Shown: positions 34,892 to 44,505, counted from the first letter of the stretch. The stretch is 64,000 bases of DNA from an uncultured Eubacteriales bacterium (GCA_900544765.1 UQWI01000001.1:1-64000), one strand, 5' to 3'. Numbers and translations are program-made. The notes: a model not told the origin generated them from the sequence alone.

Positions 34892-36150
34892 ATAAAAAAT
34901 CCATCCGTTTTATCTGTATCCGGCCAAAGTGTTCGCTGCGCTGTAACTGTGTAACTCTGCGCGCCCTCAAGGAAGGCGCGGACTATATCCTCGTTCTCTC
35001 GCTCGAGCAGCGTGCACGTTGAGTAGAGCAGCGTACCTCCCGGCTTGACGCATGCGGCCAGGCTGCGCAAGATGTCGAGCTGAATCTCCGGCAGCGAGGC
35101 AATCTCATCCTCCGGCTTGAAACGTATCTCCGGCTTGCGCCGTATTACGCCGAGGCCGGAACACGGCACATCTGCTATTACGACGTCAAAAGCGCCGCGA
35201 AGTTCCTCAGACGGCTTCCTGGCGTCCATCGCCCGCGTCTCTATGATGTTTATGCCGAGTCTTTCAGCGCCCTCGTTTACGCGCCTGAGTCGCTTTTCCT
35301 TCAAATCACAGGCCAGTATGCCGCCCTCGCCGTGCATAAGCATTGCGGCGGCAAAGCTCTTACCTCCCGGAGCCGAGCAGGCGTCTAGTACACGCATCCC
35401 GGGACTAAGCTCCGCGCTCTCCACAGCCAATCTGGCGGCAGCGTCCTGAACATAGAACAGCCCTTCGCCGTATCCCGGTATATCCGTCACGCCGCCCGCC
35501 CCAGTGAGGTTGAAGGAGCCTGCACATATTCCGGGTACGGCGGCGCAGCCGGCCTCTTGAATGGCATTCAAGAGCGCTTCCGGCGTTGTCTTTAGTGTGT
35601 TGGTTTGTATGGTAAGCGGCGGCTCGGCATTGTCGGCTTTGAGCAGCGCCGCAGCGCCTTCGTATCCACGGCGGCGTATAAATTCGCGTGTCAGCCAAAG
35701 CGGGTGGCTGAAGCGCGTGCTCAAATACTCCGCAGTACCGGTTCCCGGCACGTCTGGTATACAATCCCTGTTTTCTGCGACGCGTCTCAGCACGCCGTTT
35801 ACCAGTCCGCAGGCCCGTGCTTTGCCGCGCTCGCGGCAGAGGTTCACGCCCTCGCTCACCGCCGCGCTGGGCGGGATGCGGTCTAAGAAAAGCAGCTGGC
35901 TGACAGATACGCGAAGTATGTCCAGGACCTGCGTTTCGAGCTTTTTAACCGGGGTTTTGCACCAGAGCCCGATGACGTAGTCGATGTAGCTGAGGTTTTG
36001 CACTGTCGCGCGCACGACGCGCGAGCACATAGCCGCGTCGCGCCTGTCAAGCCCCGCAGACTGTATGGCCGCGTCTAGGGCCTCGGAGGAGAAAGTGCCG
36101 CGTCTGAGCAAGTGCAGCGCGTCGAGGGATGCGGAGCGCGCCGTACTCAT
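34867..36150 (-). CDS. rsmB: 16S rRNA m5C967 methyltransferase RsmB
   Basis: A 427-residue enzyme: NusB-like RNA-binding domain at the N-terminus (about 1-140), then a SAM-dependent fold with LDACSAPGGKSFAAA (motif I), ADVPCSGLGVIRRKPEI (catalytic PC motif) and YSTCTLLERENEDIV (second catalytic Cys). The ATG at 36150 overlaps the fmt stop codon (ATGA); the longer open frame upstream lies inside fmt and is not used. Confidence 0.94.
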   Translation of the reverse strand: MSTARSASLDALHLLRRGTFSSEALDAAIQSAGLDRRDAAMCSRVVRATVQNLSYIDYVIGLWCKTPVKKLETQVLDILRVSVSQLLFLDRIPPSAAVSEGVNLCRERGKARACGLVNGVLRRVAENRDCIPDVPGTGTAEYLSTRFSHPLWLTREFIRRRGYEGAAALLKADNAEPPLTIQTNTLKTTPEALLNAIQEAGCAAVPGICAGSFNLTGAGGVTDIPGYGEGLFYVQDAAARLAVESAELSPGMRVLDACSAPGGKSFAAAMLMHGEGGILACDLKEKRLRRVNEGAERLGINIIETRAMDARKPSEELRGAFDVVIADVPCSGLGVIRRKPEIRFKPEDEIASLPEIQLDILRSLAACVKPGGTLLYSTCTLLERENEDIVRAFLEGAQSYTVTAQRTLWPDTDKTDGFFICRMVKSI

Positions 36151-37067
36151 GACACGCTCACCGGGTGTCCGACCAAGTAGTCGTGGGCGCTCATGCGTTT
36201 TTTGCCCGGCGCCTGCAATTCGGTTATCATCACCGTCTCTCCCCCGCCGCATGCTATCTCCAGACCGGCTTTACCGGCGCTCACAACGCTGCCGGGGGCC
36301 TTATCTGTCATAGTGTCCGTCTTTTTCGCCATGTAGACCTTCATGGTCTCGCCGTGAAGCTCCATTGTGGCGACAGGCCAGGGGTTCAAGCCGCATATAT
36401 GCTTGATTATTTCCCCGGCCGGCCTTTTCCAGTCTATAGGGCAGATAGTTTTGTCAAGCTGCCCCACATAGCTCGCCTTGACGTGCTCCTGCGGTATGCG
36501 CGGCGCCGTGCCGTTTTCAATGGCTCCGAGAGTTTTGACAAGCAAGTTTGCGCCCATCACGGCCAGCCTGTCGAAGAGTTCTCCGGCGGTCTCGTACTCG
36601 CCGACCGGGGTCTTTTCCTGATATATGATGTCCCCGGCGTCCATATCGTGAGCCAGGTACATGGTGGTCACGCCCGCGTATTCGTCGCCGTTGAGCACCG
36701 ACCACTGTATGGGCGCCGCTCCCCGGTACTGCGGCAGAAGCGAGCCGTGGACGTTCACCGCGCCGTATTTGGGCACGGCAAGCAGCTCGTCGGGCAGAAT
36801 CTTTCCGTAGGCCACGACGCAGAGTATGTCCGGCGCAAGGCTGCGCATCAGCTCGAGCGCCTCCGGCGTCCTGACGCTCGCGGGCTGATACACATCGAGC
36901 CCACGCTCAAGCGCCAGAGCCTTTGTTTCACAGGCGGCGAGCTTCATGCCGCGGCCCTTCGGCCTGTCCGGCTGGGTAAACACGCCCACAACCTCGCAGC
37001 CCGCGTCAAGCACTGCCTTCAGGCTCTCTGCGGCAAAGTCCGGCGTGCCCATAAAAACGACGCGCAT
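36147..37067 (-). CDS. fmt: Methionyl-tRNA formyltransferase Fmt
   Basis: A 306-residue enzyme that formylates initiator Met-tRNA. Seen: VFMGTPDFAAESLKA, catalytic HGSLLPQYRGAAPIQW (Asn/His/Asp set), and TTMYLAHDMDAGDI, then the C-terminal OB domain with SAGKAGLEIACGGG. The ATG at 37067 comes three bases after the def stop codon; a TTG two codons earlier overlaps it. Confidence 0.95.
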   Translation of the reverse strand: MRVVFMGTPDFAAESLKAVLDAGCEVVGVFTQPDRPKGRGMKLAACETKALALERGLDVYQPASVRTPEALELMRSLAPDILCVVAYGKILPDELLAVPKYGAVNVHGSLLPQYRGAAPIQWSVLNGDEYAGVTTMYLAHDMDAGDIIYQEKTPVGEYETAGELFDRLAVMGANLLVKTLGAIENGTAPRIPQEHVKASYVGQLDKTICPIDWKRPAGEIIKHICGLNPWPVATMELHGETMKVYMAKKTDTMTDKAPGSVVSAGKAGLEIACGGGETVMITELQAPGKKRMSAHDYLVGHPVSVS

Positions 37068-37069
37068 GC

Positions 37070-37588
37070 TCAAGCGTTCTCCACCTCGTCATTCCAGCTT
37101 CCGCTTTCAAGCTCCTCATCGGTGAGCATGCGGCTAGCGCACTGGGTAAACATTTTGCCTTCCAGATGGTCCAGCTCGTGGCAGAAGGCGCGGGCAGTCA
37201 GCTCATGTCCCTTTACCTCAAAAGAGTTGCCGTTCCTGTCCTGGGCCCTGACCGTGACGTCCATCGGGCGCTCAACAAGGCCGAAGCGGCCGGGCACGGA
37301 GAGGCAGCCCTCCGGGCCGTTCTGGCTGCCGCTGCTCTCGACAATCTCGGGGTTGATGAGCTCGATGATGTATGGATCCTCGCCCTCGGGGACGTTGGTC
37401 TCCAGCACCAGAACGACGCGGCGCAGTATGCCCACCTGCGGGGCGGCAAGGCCGACGCCGTCTGAGCCTATGAGCGTCTCACGCATGTCGTCAATAAGCT
37501 GGTGGAGCCTCTCGTCAAAATTTGTAACGGGGCGGCAGTGCTTGTGCAGCACGCTGTCACCCTCGAGAACTATAGTGCGAAGTGCCAT
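37070..37588 (-). CDS. def: Peptide deformylase Def
   Basis: A 172-residue metalloenzyme with the three defining motifs GVGLAAPQVG, EGCLSVPG and the metal-binding HELDHLEG. It removes the N-formyl group from new proteins, after Fmt. AGGAGG six bases before the ATG at 37588 fixes the start. Confidence 0.96.
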   Translation of the reverse strand: MALRTIVLEGDSVLHKHCRPVTNFDERLHQLIDDMRETLIGSDGVGLAAPQVGILRRVVLVLETNVPEGEDPYIIELINPEIVESSGSQNGPEGCLSVPGRFGLVERPMDVTVRAQDRNGNSFEVKGHELTARAFCHELDHLEGKMFTQCASRMLTDEELESGSWNDEVENA

Positions 37589-37598
37589 TGTATACCTC

Positions 37599-39836
37599 CT
37601 AATCAGACGGATTCGTATCCGCATAAACCGAGATGCCCCGGTAGCGCTTGTCGGCCGAGAACTTGATGACCGTGTCGGACACCAGCCGTCTCATACCGCT
37701 GCCCGGCACGGCACAGAGCGTCACGCGGTATCTGTAGTTGTTGTTTACTTTCAGGACTGAGAGCGGCGCCGGGCCGAGCACACGCGTCCCTTCGGTCTGC
37801 TTCGAGGCGTACAGCAGCTCGGAACGCACCATCGAAGCGCATTCAAGCACGAGCGTCTCGTTCAGCCCGGACATGGTGATGCATAGCAGCTCCGTAAAGG
37901 GCGGAAGCCTTTGCAGCCGCCTGAGCTCAATCTCGGACTGGAAAAAGCTCTCGTAGTCCTGGGCCGCAGCCTGGAGTATCGTCTCATTCTGCGGCGTATA
38001 TGTCTGGATGACGGCCCTTCCGGGCTTTTCAAAACGCCCGGAGCGCCCTATGACCTGGGTTATCAGTGAAAACGTCCGTTCACTGGCGCGATAGTCTCCC
38101 GCATTCAGGCCCTGGTCGGCGCATATGACTCCGACCAGTGTGACGTTTTCAAAGTTCAGGCCCTTAGTAACCATTTGAGTTCCTACCATAATCGGTATCT
38201 TTTCCGTGCGGAAGCGCTCCAGCAGCTTGTCGTGACCTCCGGAGCCGGCGACAGTGTCGGTGTCCATACGCAGTACCTCGACTCCTGGGAAGAGCTCGCC
38301 GAGCTCCTCCTCCACCTTCTGCGTCCCTGCGCCTACGAACTTTAGCGTACCTCCGCAGTCGGGGCAGTAGGCGTCCAGAGGCTGTGTATAGCCGCACTGG
38401 TGGCACATCAGCTTACGCCCGTAGCTGTGATATGTCAGGCTCACCGAGCAGTTTGGGCACTTGTATGTGTAGCCGCACTCGACGCAGGTCACAAGCTTGT
38501 TCGCGCCGCGCCGATTTATGAACAGTATGCTCTGCTCCCCGCGCTCTATATTGCCCTGGAGCTCCTCGCGCAGGCGCTCGCTTATGGAGCCGCCGTTTCC
38601 GCGCCTGAGCTCTCGCTTTAGGTCGACTATCTCGACGCTGGGCAGCTCGCGCTCATTGTAGCGCTCCGGCAGGGTGAAAAAGCCGTAGCGGCCTGTAGAG
38701 GCAAAATAGCGGCTCTCGACGTCCGGCGTCGCGCTGCCGAGTAGCAGCAGGGCCTTGTCCTGGGCGCAGCGGTACTTCGCCACGTCCCGGGCGTGATACC
38801 TCGGGGCGTTTTCGGACTTGTAGGTGTCCTCCTGCTCCTCGTCGATGATAATAAGCCCAATGTCGTCGAGTGGAGCAAAGACCGCGCTTCTCGTACCAAT
38901 CACGACCTTGGCGTCCCCGTTTTTTATTCTGCGCCACTCGTCGTATCTCTCCCCGGCGGAGAGGCTGGAGTGCAGCACGGCGATATCTCCGCCGAAGTGG
39001 GATGTAAAGGTCCGGAGCATCTGAGGTGTGAGCGCTATTTCCGGCACGAGCAGCATGCAGCCGCGTCCGCGCGCGCGCTGCTCGGCGATGAGCCGGATGT
39101 ATATTGTCGTCTTGCCGGAGCCCGTGACACCGAACAGCAGTGCGGCCCCGGCCTTCTCGCCGTTTGCCAGGGCGGATATGCCGTCGAAGGCATCACGCTG
39201 GCTCTCGTTGAGCTCGGGCAGTCCCTGCGGCTCCACGTTCACTTCCGGGCGGCGAAAGACTTCCTCGTCCTCGAGCCGTATGAATCCGGCCCTGACAAGC
39301 GCGTTCAGGCTCTGCCTAGACGCGCCCGTGAAGTCCAGCAGTTCAGATACCGGCGCCCTGCCGACGGAGCAGATGGTCTGCAGGATTTCAGCCTGCATTG
39401 GTGCGCGAAGGCGCTTGCGCTGAGCGGCATCCATCGCCTCTTCAGCCGGGACATCCAGCTCCGCCATTGTGACGTACTTTTCATGTACGCGCTGCTTGCC
39501 GCCCTTGAACCACAGCCCGGCGGGCAGCATGGCTTTGACAGCCTCGTAAACGGTGCAGAAGAAGCGCTCATGCATCCACATTGCCAGGCTGAGCAGTTTT
39601 TGGCTCAACACAGGCTCTGTGTCAAGCGCCGACGCCACTGGCTTCAGCTTTTCAAAGCTGCTGTCGGGCGACACCGCCAAAACTATTCCCTCCGTACTGC
39701 GGTTTGTCCTGGTGAAAGGGACCATGACCCGCGCTCCGGGCACAATTTTGTCCTCCAAATGCTCGGGGATGCTGTAATCATAGGGCTTATCCAGACGGAA
39801 CGGCACGCCCGAGACGGCAATTTTGGCAACTTTCAT
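37599..39836 (-). CDS. priA: Primosomal helicase PriA
   Basis: A 745-residue helicase for replication restart. N-terminal DNA-binding domain (LDKPYDYSIPEHL), DEAH-type helicase with GVTGSGKTTIY and IIIDEEQEDTYKS, the zinc-binding insert with paired cysteines (CVECGYTYKCPNCS, CHQCGYTQPLDAYCPDCG), and helicase motif V/VI (DQGLNAGDYRASERTF). Start at 39836; the ribosome-binding site is weak (CGGGT). Confidence 0.95.
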   Translation of the reverse strand: MKVAKIAVSGVPFRLDKPYDYSIPEHLEDKIVPGARVMVPFTRTNRSTEGIVLAVSPDSSFEKLKPVASALDTEPVLSQKLLSLAMWMHERFFCTVYEAVKAMLPAGLWFKGGKQRVHEKYVTMAELDVPAEEAMDAAQRKRLRAPMQAEILQTICSVGRAPVSELLDFTGASRQSLNALVRAGFIRLEDEEVFRRPEVNVEPQGLPELNESQRDAFDGISALANGEKAGAALLFGVTGSGKTTIYIRLIAEQRARGRGCMLLVPEIALTPQMLRTFTSHFGGDIAVLHSSLSAGERYDEWRRIKNGDAKVVIGTRSAVFAPLDDIGLIIIDEEQEDTYKSENAPRYHARDVAKYRCAQDKALLLLGSATPDVESRYFASTGRYGFFTLPERYNERELPSVEIVDLKRELRRGNGGSISERLREELQGNIERGEQSILFINRRGANKLVTCVECGYTYKCPNCSVSLTYHSYGRKLMCHQCGYTQPLDAYCPDCGGTLKFVGAGTQKVEEELGELFPGVEVLRMDTDTVAGSGGHDKLLERFRTEKIPIMVGTQMVTKGLNFENVTLVGVICADQGLNAGDYRASERTFSLITQVIGRSGRFEKPGRAVIQTYTPQNETILQAAAQDYESFFQSEIELRRLQRLPPFTELLCITMSGLNETLVLECASMVRSELLYASKQTEGTRVLGPAPLSVLKVNNNYRYRVTLCAVPGSGMRRLVSDTVIKFSADKRYRGISVYADTNPSD

Positions 39837-39888
39837 ACCCGGTATCGACTTCTCCAAGACGCGCAAAAGGGCAGCGGCGGCTTAGCCG

Positions 39889-40086
39889 TCACTGCTCCTC
39901 CTTTATCTTCAGTTTGCCGGTATAGACCTCGTCTATGGCCATACTGATGGGCTTGGTGTCCAGCGGTTCGCCCTCTTCCTCGGCCTTCTGCGCTATGTCT
40001 CTGGCGCGGCGGGATACCAGGTTCACAAGCAAATAACGGCTGCCAACTTTCTTGACGAGTTCGGCCATCGGTGGATAGAGCATCAT
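39889..40086 (-). CDS. rpoZ: RNA polymerase omega subunit
   Basis: A 65-residue protein [20 protein letters not shown] followed by VNLVSRRARDIAQKAEEEGEPLD, the omega fold that clamps the beta' C-terminus. Its ATG overlaps the gmk stop codon (ATGA). The frame is open far upstream within gmk, but omega proteins begin at this Met. Confidence 0.92.
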   Translation of the reverse strand: MMLYPPMAELVKKVGSRYLLVNLVSRRARDIAQKAEEEGEPLDTKPISMAIDEVYTGKLKIKEEQ

Positions 40087-40697
40087 GATATAAGCACCTC
40101 TGTAACAAGATTTATTCTGTCCGCCGCGCGGCATTTTTCCGCGGTGAGTATTGCGTCGACTTCCGCGGCGGCGGCGTCCGGGTCGTCGTTGATAACTATA
40201 TATCCGTACTTTCCGGCCTCCGCGCATTCGCGCTTGGCCTGCAAAAGACGTTCGCGTATCTTTTCGTCGGAATCTGTGTTCCTATGCCTCAGCCTTCTCT
40301 CGAGCTCTGCGCCCGACGGAGGCAGAATAAAGACGGTGACGGCGTCGGGGCAGTTGCGGCATATCTGGCTTGCTCCCTGGACCTCTATGTCGAGGATGAC
40401 GCTCTTACCCTCCATCCTGCACTGCTCGACGTATCCGCGCGGCGTGCCGTAGTGGTTGCCCACATATTCGGCATGCTCAAGCAGGAATCCGCCGTCGGCA
40501 AGCTCCTGGAAGTGCTGCGGTGTGACAAAGAAATAGTCCTTTCCATCCTCTTCGCCGGGGCGCATGGGCCGTGTGGTCACAGAGACGGAAAAGCACACAT
40601 CGTCGCGCATCTCCATGAGCCTGCCTATAACCGTGCTCTTACCAGCCCCGGACGGGCCGGAAATCACCAGCAGCTTGCCCTTTTCATGAGAGTTCAT
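40083..40697 (-). CDS. gmk: Guanylate kinase Gmk
   Basis: A 204-residue kinase converting GMP to GDP. P-loop [15 protein letters not shown]-binding [18 protein letters not shown] and YGTPRGYVE, and the lid with [19 protein letters not shown] lies nine bases before the ATG at 40697; an ATG two codons earlier is too close to that site. The start overlaps the end of remA. Confidence 0.95.
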   Translation of the reverse strand: MNSHEKGKLLVISGPSGAGKSTVIGRLMEMRDDVCFSVSVTTRPMRPGEEDGKDYFFVTPQHFQELADGGFLLEHAEYVGNHYGTPRGYVEQCRMEGKSVILDIEVQGASQICRNCPDAVTVFILPPSGAELERRLRHRNTDSDEKIRERLLQAKRECAEAGKYGYIVINDDPDAAAAEVDAILTAEKCRAADRINLVTEVLIS

Positions 40698-40953
40698 CCG
40701 CATATTCCCCCTGCTGTACATTGTAGCCAAGGCGCTCGGCCAATCCCTCGCTCGTCAGGGCGGACAGGATTATATACCCGCCGTCAGTGACCAGCACGCT
40801 CTTGGTCCTGCGCCCGTAGCTGGCGTCTATCAAGTTACCGTGTTCCCGCGCATCCTGTATCATGCGCTTTATCGGCGCGGAGTCCGGGCTGAGCACACTG
40901 ACCAGGCGCTCGGCGGAGACAAAGCTCCCGAATCCAATGTTAACAAGCGCCAT
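40684..40953 (-). CDS. remA: RemA-type regulator (DUF370)
   Basis: An 89-residue DNA-binding protein, [20 protein letters not shown] then [21 protein letters not shown], as in RemA, the biofilm-matrix and osmoprotection regulator that forms ring-shaped octamers. The position between yicC and gmk is the usual one in Firmicutes. Confidence 0.93.
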   Translation of the reverse strand: MALVNIGFGSFVSAERLVSVLSPDSAPIKRMIQDAREHGNLIDASYGRRTKSVLVTDGGYIILSALTSEGLAERLGYNVQQGEYADELS

Positions 40954-40956
40954 AGC

Positions 40957-41835
40957 TCACTCCACGTTTTGAATCTGCTCGCGTATCTTCTCTATCTCGG
41001 CCTTGAGGTCTACGACCACGCGGGCGATATCCGCGCTCTGGCACTTTGAGCCTATCGTGTTCGACTCGCGGTTGAGCTCCTGGATTAGGAAGTCCATCTT
41101 TCGTCCTATGGGCGACTCGCCCTCAGCCATGCCCTTGAGCTGTGACAGATGGCTGCGCAGCCTGACGGTCTCCTCATCGACGGCGATGCGGTCTGCGAAG
41201 ATAGCGCACTCGGTTAGGACTCTGGCGTCGTCAATGGGCAGGCCCTCGAGTGTTTCGCGCAGCTTCTGCTCAAGACGAGCGCGGTATTCCGCAACGGTCT
41301 GCGGCGCGTGCTCTTCAACTATACCGGTCAGGCGGCCTATCTCTTCGATGCGGGCGAGCACATCGTCGCGCAGCTTGAGTCCCTCAGTACGGCGCATGGC
41401 GTCATAACCATTCAGCGCCTCCTCGAGTATGGCGAGCAGCCCGCTGGTCAGCTCGTCGGTGTCGAGTTCCCGTCGCTCCGTGCTGAGCACATCCGGCAGG
41501 CGGCACAGGTTCATCAGCGTCATATCGTCCGTCAAGTTGTACTTGCTGCGGACGTCGCTCAGTGCGGCTATATATCCGCGAAGCAGCGGTTCGTTCACGC
41601 GCACCTCGGTGCAGTCGGCCTCGCTGGTGTCTGCCGTGACGAACACGTCGACTTTGCCTCGCGTGATGTGCTTGGCCACCGCGCTCCTTATCGGCTCTTC
41701 GGCGAAAAGCAGAGTCCGGGGCAGCTTGACGGAGACGTCAAGGTATCTGTTGTTCACGCTTTTGAGCTCAACGCTCAGCCTCAGCCCCGCCGCGGTACCC
41801 TTGGCAGAGCCGTATCCTGTCATACTCTTTATCAT
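40957..41835 (-). CDS. yicC: YicC/YloC-family endoribonuclease
   Basis: A 292-residue protein starting MIKSMTGYGSAKG, the family hallmark, with the C-terminal block KMDFLIQELNRESNTIGSK that carries conserved acidic and Asn residues for RNA cleavage. The ATG overlaps the RseC-like stop codon (ATGA). Confidence 0.94.
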   Translation of the reverse strand: MIKSMTGYGSAKGTAAGLRLSVELKSVNNRYLDVSVKLPRTLLFAEEPIRSAVAKHITRGKVDVFVTADTSEADCTEVRVNEPLLRGYIAALSDVRSKYNLTDDMTLMNLCRLPDVLSTERRELDTDELTSGLLAILEEALNGYDAMRRTEGLKLRDDVLARIEEIGRLTGIVEEHAPQTVAEYRARLEQKLRETLEGLPIDDARVLTECAIFADRIAVDEETVRLRSHLSQLKGMAEGESPIGRKMDFLIQELNRESNTIGSKCQSADIARVVVDLKAEIEKIREQIQNVE

Positions 41836-42254
41836 ACCGCCGCCTCGTGACCAATTATGCTGATAATGCTGTAAGTTATCGGGTTCTTCTTGTGGCGCCT
41901 TCCTACGAGCACTACAACGCCGAGGCCCACTGCGAAGAAGGCAAAACTCATCACGACCCTGAGCCCCTCGCTCATGGCAAGCGCGGCGGCTATGGCGTAG
42001 CCGATAAAGAAGAGTACGAAAGGTACAACGTACACGAGAACAGCCGCGCCGAGTATGCGCGAAGTGCGCGCCTCAATTTCAACCCTGTCGCCTATCTGGG
42101 CGCCGATGTCGTTGGAGGCCTCTACGCGAATTTTGCTGGCGTAGTGGCAAACTCCGCAGCTCTCGCAGTCGTCGCCGCAGGCGGTGCCGCGCAGGACTTC
42201 GACCTCTGCCTTGTCCGGGGCCGTAAGCTTTTTGATTATAGCAAACTGAGTCAT
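41832..42254 (-). CDS. RseC/MucC-family (SoxR-reducing) membrane protein
   Basis: A 140-residue protein with an N-terminal CGDDCESCGVCHY cysteine cluster, a small beta domain and two membrane helices (about 70-112). This is the RseC architecture; such proteins act in electron-transfer or sigma-factor signalling in other bacteria, but the role in Clostridia is unknown. It sits between cdaR and yicC, 13 bases from cdaR. Confidence 0.85.
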   Translation of the reverse strand: MTQFAIIKKLTAPDKAEVEVLRGTACGDDCESCGVCHYASKIRVEASNDIGAQIGDRVEIEARTSRILGAAVLVYVVPFVLFFIGYAIAAALAMSEGLRVVMSFAFFAVGLGVVVLVGRRHKKNPITYSIISIIGHEAAV

Positions 42255-42267
42255 ACTATCCTCCTAG

Positions 42268-43530
42268 CTATGCGTTTGTAATGTTGAATGTCAGCCGGTA
42301 TGTCCCCACGGCGCCCACATCTGTGACGCCGTCGACAAATATCTCGACATTCGACGTGTCCATCGTACCTGTCGCCGTGGTCTTGGACAAGTCGGCGACG
42401 GCGCGGAGATTTATGGTAGTGTTGTTACTGCTTATCCTGTCCAGGCTCTCCGGTGAGCCGCGCAGTGTGACGGTCAGCGAATGTGTGACCAGCTCTGCGG
42501 CATAGTTTTCAGGCAAGCCGGTGTAGTCGATGTTGGTTATTGTATAATCGCGCACCTCAAGCCCTGTTATTTCTACTGTAACTTTTACCGTCTCTATACC
42601 GGAGATATTCTCCACATCATTGGGCAGCACGACGCGAAGCTCAAACTCACTGGTGAGCTCAAAGCTTGCCAAATCTATCGGGCCGACCTCAATCCTGTTG
42701 ATGGCGTCCACAACCGAGGCCTCGCCGGCTATAGTGATCTCTTCAACATCCAGAGTATAGCGTGTGTTTGCACTCGTAGCGCCCGCGCCCTCGGTGAAGG
42801 TCGGCACAATAGGCACTGTCTTGATAACGCTGACGGGTATGGTGACGGATATGGTGCTCACGTTGAACTCGAGCCCGCTCTGGTCTATCTCGTTACCCTC
42901 TGCGTCGTAGAGCACGAAGCCGGAGTCGACAGTGCGCGTTTCGCTCAAATCCGTGAGCGAAATCTCGGCGTATGCATGGTCAATCGTGTCGAGTACGCTC
43001 CTGGGTCCGCTCACCTGTATGGTACCCGGATCATACTCAACATCGCCCAGCAGGTAGCCCTCTGCAACGCTTCCGGTAAACGCGACTTCCACAAGCACGT
43101 CCTCGGTGTCCATCTGCGTGAGCTGGAAGCTTATGTTCCTAGTTGACGCAGACACTATGCTTATTTCGGAGGAGTCAACCCTATCCGGGTACACAAGCGT
43201 ATAGCTCGTACTGACGGATGTCGCCCTGGAGTAGCCGGAAACGTCTATTACGGCCTTGACGTCGGAAGCGCTGAGGCCGCTGATATTCAGCCTTGTACCG
43301 GAAATGGTTACGTCTACAGTCTGGTCGCTCACATCGGTTATGACAAGGCCGCGCTGCGACTGAAGCGCTTCCTCCCCAGAGAAAACGACCTCAACCCCGT
43401 TCAGGCTGTTTGTTATAATCTCCTGCTGTGTACCTGTCAGGTAAACCCATATGCACAGTGCGGACAGCAGAGATATTATAGCCCAGAATATGTTGTTATT
43501 GAAGAGCTTACTTACTTTCTTCTTTGTCAT
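42268..43530 (-). CDS. cdaR: YbbR-domain regulator of diadenylate cyclase (CdaR)
   Basis: A 420-residue protein with one N-terminal membrane helix (NNNIFWAIISLLSALCIWVYL) and about four extracellular YbbR repeats. It binds and tunes CdaA. AAGGTGAAG precedes the ATG, and the gene start overlaps the end of cdaA by 23 bases. The usual next gene glmM is not here. Confidence 0.92.
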   Translation of the reverse strand: MTKKKVSKLFNNNIFWAIISLLSALCIWVYLTGTQQEIITNSLNGVEVVFSGEEALQSQRGLVITDVSDQTVDVTISGTRLNISGLSASDVKAVIDVSGYSRATSVSTSYTLVYPDRVDSSEISIVSASTRNISFQLTQMDTEDVLVEVAFTGSVAEGYLLGDVEYDPGTIQVSGPRSVLDTIDHAYAEISLTDLSETRTVDSGFVLYDAEGNEIDQSGLEFNVSTISVTIPVSVIKTVPIVPTFTEGAGATSANTRYTLDVEEITIAGEASVVDAINRIEVGPIDLASFELTSEFELRVVLPNDVENISGIETVKVTVEITGLEVRDYTITNIDYTGLPENYAAELVTHSLTVTLRGSPESLDRISSNNTTINLRAVADLSKTTATGTMDTSNVEIFVDGVTDVGAVGTYRLTFNITNA

Positions 43531-44395
43531 TTTTCTTCACCTTGAGGCCTTTAACCGAGTCGACAAGTCCGGCGAAGCCGCGTTTCCTGGGCTGGCTTTC
43601 GTCATCGTGAATTAGCTCGCTGCGGAGTATCCTGCCGAAAGTCTCCGGCGTCAGGTGCCGCTTGAGCATACCGTCCATCGCCACGGATATGGAGCCGGTC
43701 TCCTCGGACACAATTGCCACTACGGCGTCCGAGCTCTCGCTGACGCCGATACCGGCGCGGTGGCGCATGCCCAAATCGCTGCTCAGAGATGCGTTCTTGG
43801 ACAGGGGCAGCATGCAGCCTGCAGCGGCCAGCCGCCCGTCGCGCATTATCACGGCGCCGTCATGCAGCGGGGAATTTACGAAGAATATGTTGCGCAGCAG
43901 CTCGCTGGAAACGTCGGCGTTCACTATTGTGCCTGTCATCATGGCGTCGTTGAGACTGCTTGTCCTTTCAAAAACAATCAGCGCGCCGGTTCTGGACTCA
44001 GACATACTTGTGCAGGCGAGCACCGTCTGGTTGATTACCGCCTCCATTGTGGCGGGAACGGCGGGCGTACCAAAGAGATAGGCAAACTTTCCTGAACCCA
44101 TGCGCTCGAGCAGCCGCCTTATCTCCGGCTGGAAGATTATAAAGATGGCTATCAGGCCGAGCTCAACTATGCGCTGGAAGAGCGAGCTTATCATCCTCAG
44201 ATTCAGCAAATCGCTTATCACAAGCGCAAGCAGGACGAAAACTATGCCTCTGGCGAGCCTGATGGCGTTAGTACGCCTTATAAGGCCGATGCCGAGATAG
44301 ATAAGCCCCGCCACCAGCAGGATGTCAATTATGTCTGATAAGCTCATAGTGAGCATGTAATTAATGCCGTTTGAAATTATTTCTGAAATATTCAT
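43508..44395 (-). CDS. cdaA: Diadenylate cyclase CdaA
   Basis: A 295-residue membrane enzyme making c-di-AMP. Three membrane helices lie in the first 90 residues, then the DAC domain with HDGAVIMRDGRLAAAGC (catalytic DGA) and DLGMRHRAGIG (RHR motif). The start at 44395 follows AGGGGA; an ATG 20 codons upstream lies in the leader and lacks a site. Confidence 0.95.
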   Translation of the reverse strand: MNISEIISNGINYMLTMSLSDIIDILLVAGLIYLGIGLIRRTNAIRLARGIVFVLLALVISDLLNLRMISSLFQRIVELGLIAIFIIFQPEIRRLLERMGSGKFAYLFGTPAVPATMEAVINQTVLACTSMSESRTGALIVFERTSSLNDAMMTGTIVNADVSSELLRNIFFVNSPLHDGAVIMRDGRLAAAGCMLPLSKNASLSSDLGMRHRAGIGVSESSDAVVAIVSEETGSISVAMDGMLKRHLTPETFGRILRSELIHDDESQPRKRGFAGLVDSVKGLKVKKNDKEESK

Positions 44396-44463
44396 GGGCC
44401 AGTCCCCTATATTCAAATGCTTTATCCCGGCAGCGATGTGCCCGGCGCATGTCAATTCATGAT

Positions 44464-44492
44464 ATTATATAATATCGAGCGGAAAATAGCAA
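44464..44492 (-). promoter_or_regulatory. Promoter of the cdaA operon, -10 box inside a palindrome
   Basis: On the minus strand TTGCTA (44492-44487) and TATAAT (44469-44464) are 17 bases apart. The -10 box lies in GATATTATATAATATC (44461-44476), a perfect 16-bp palindrome that could be a regulator site. The predicted leader is about 60 bases. Confidence 0.65.
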
Positions 44493-44505
44493 GGCGAAAT
44501 TCGTT

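Noticed and set aside
36165..39947. 531- and 384-codon plus-strand frames opposite fmt, def and priA
   Set aside because: They span several real genes with conserved motifs on the other strand and have no ribosome-binding site.
40087..40227. N-terminal extension of rpoZ by 47 residues
   Set aside because: It runs through gmk, is Arg-rich without omega similarity, and the Met at 40086 has a ribosome-binding site and an ATGA overlap with the gmk stop.
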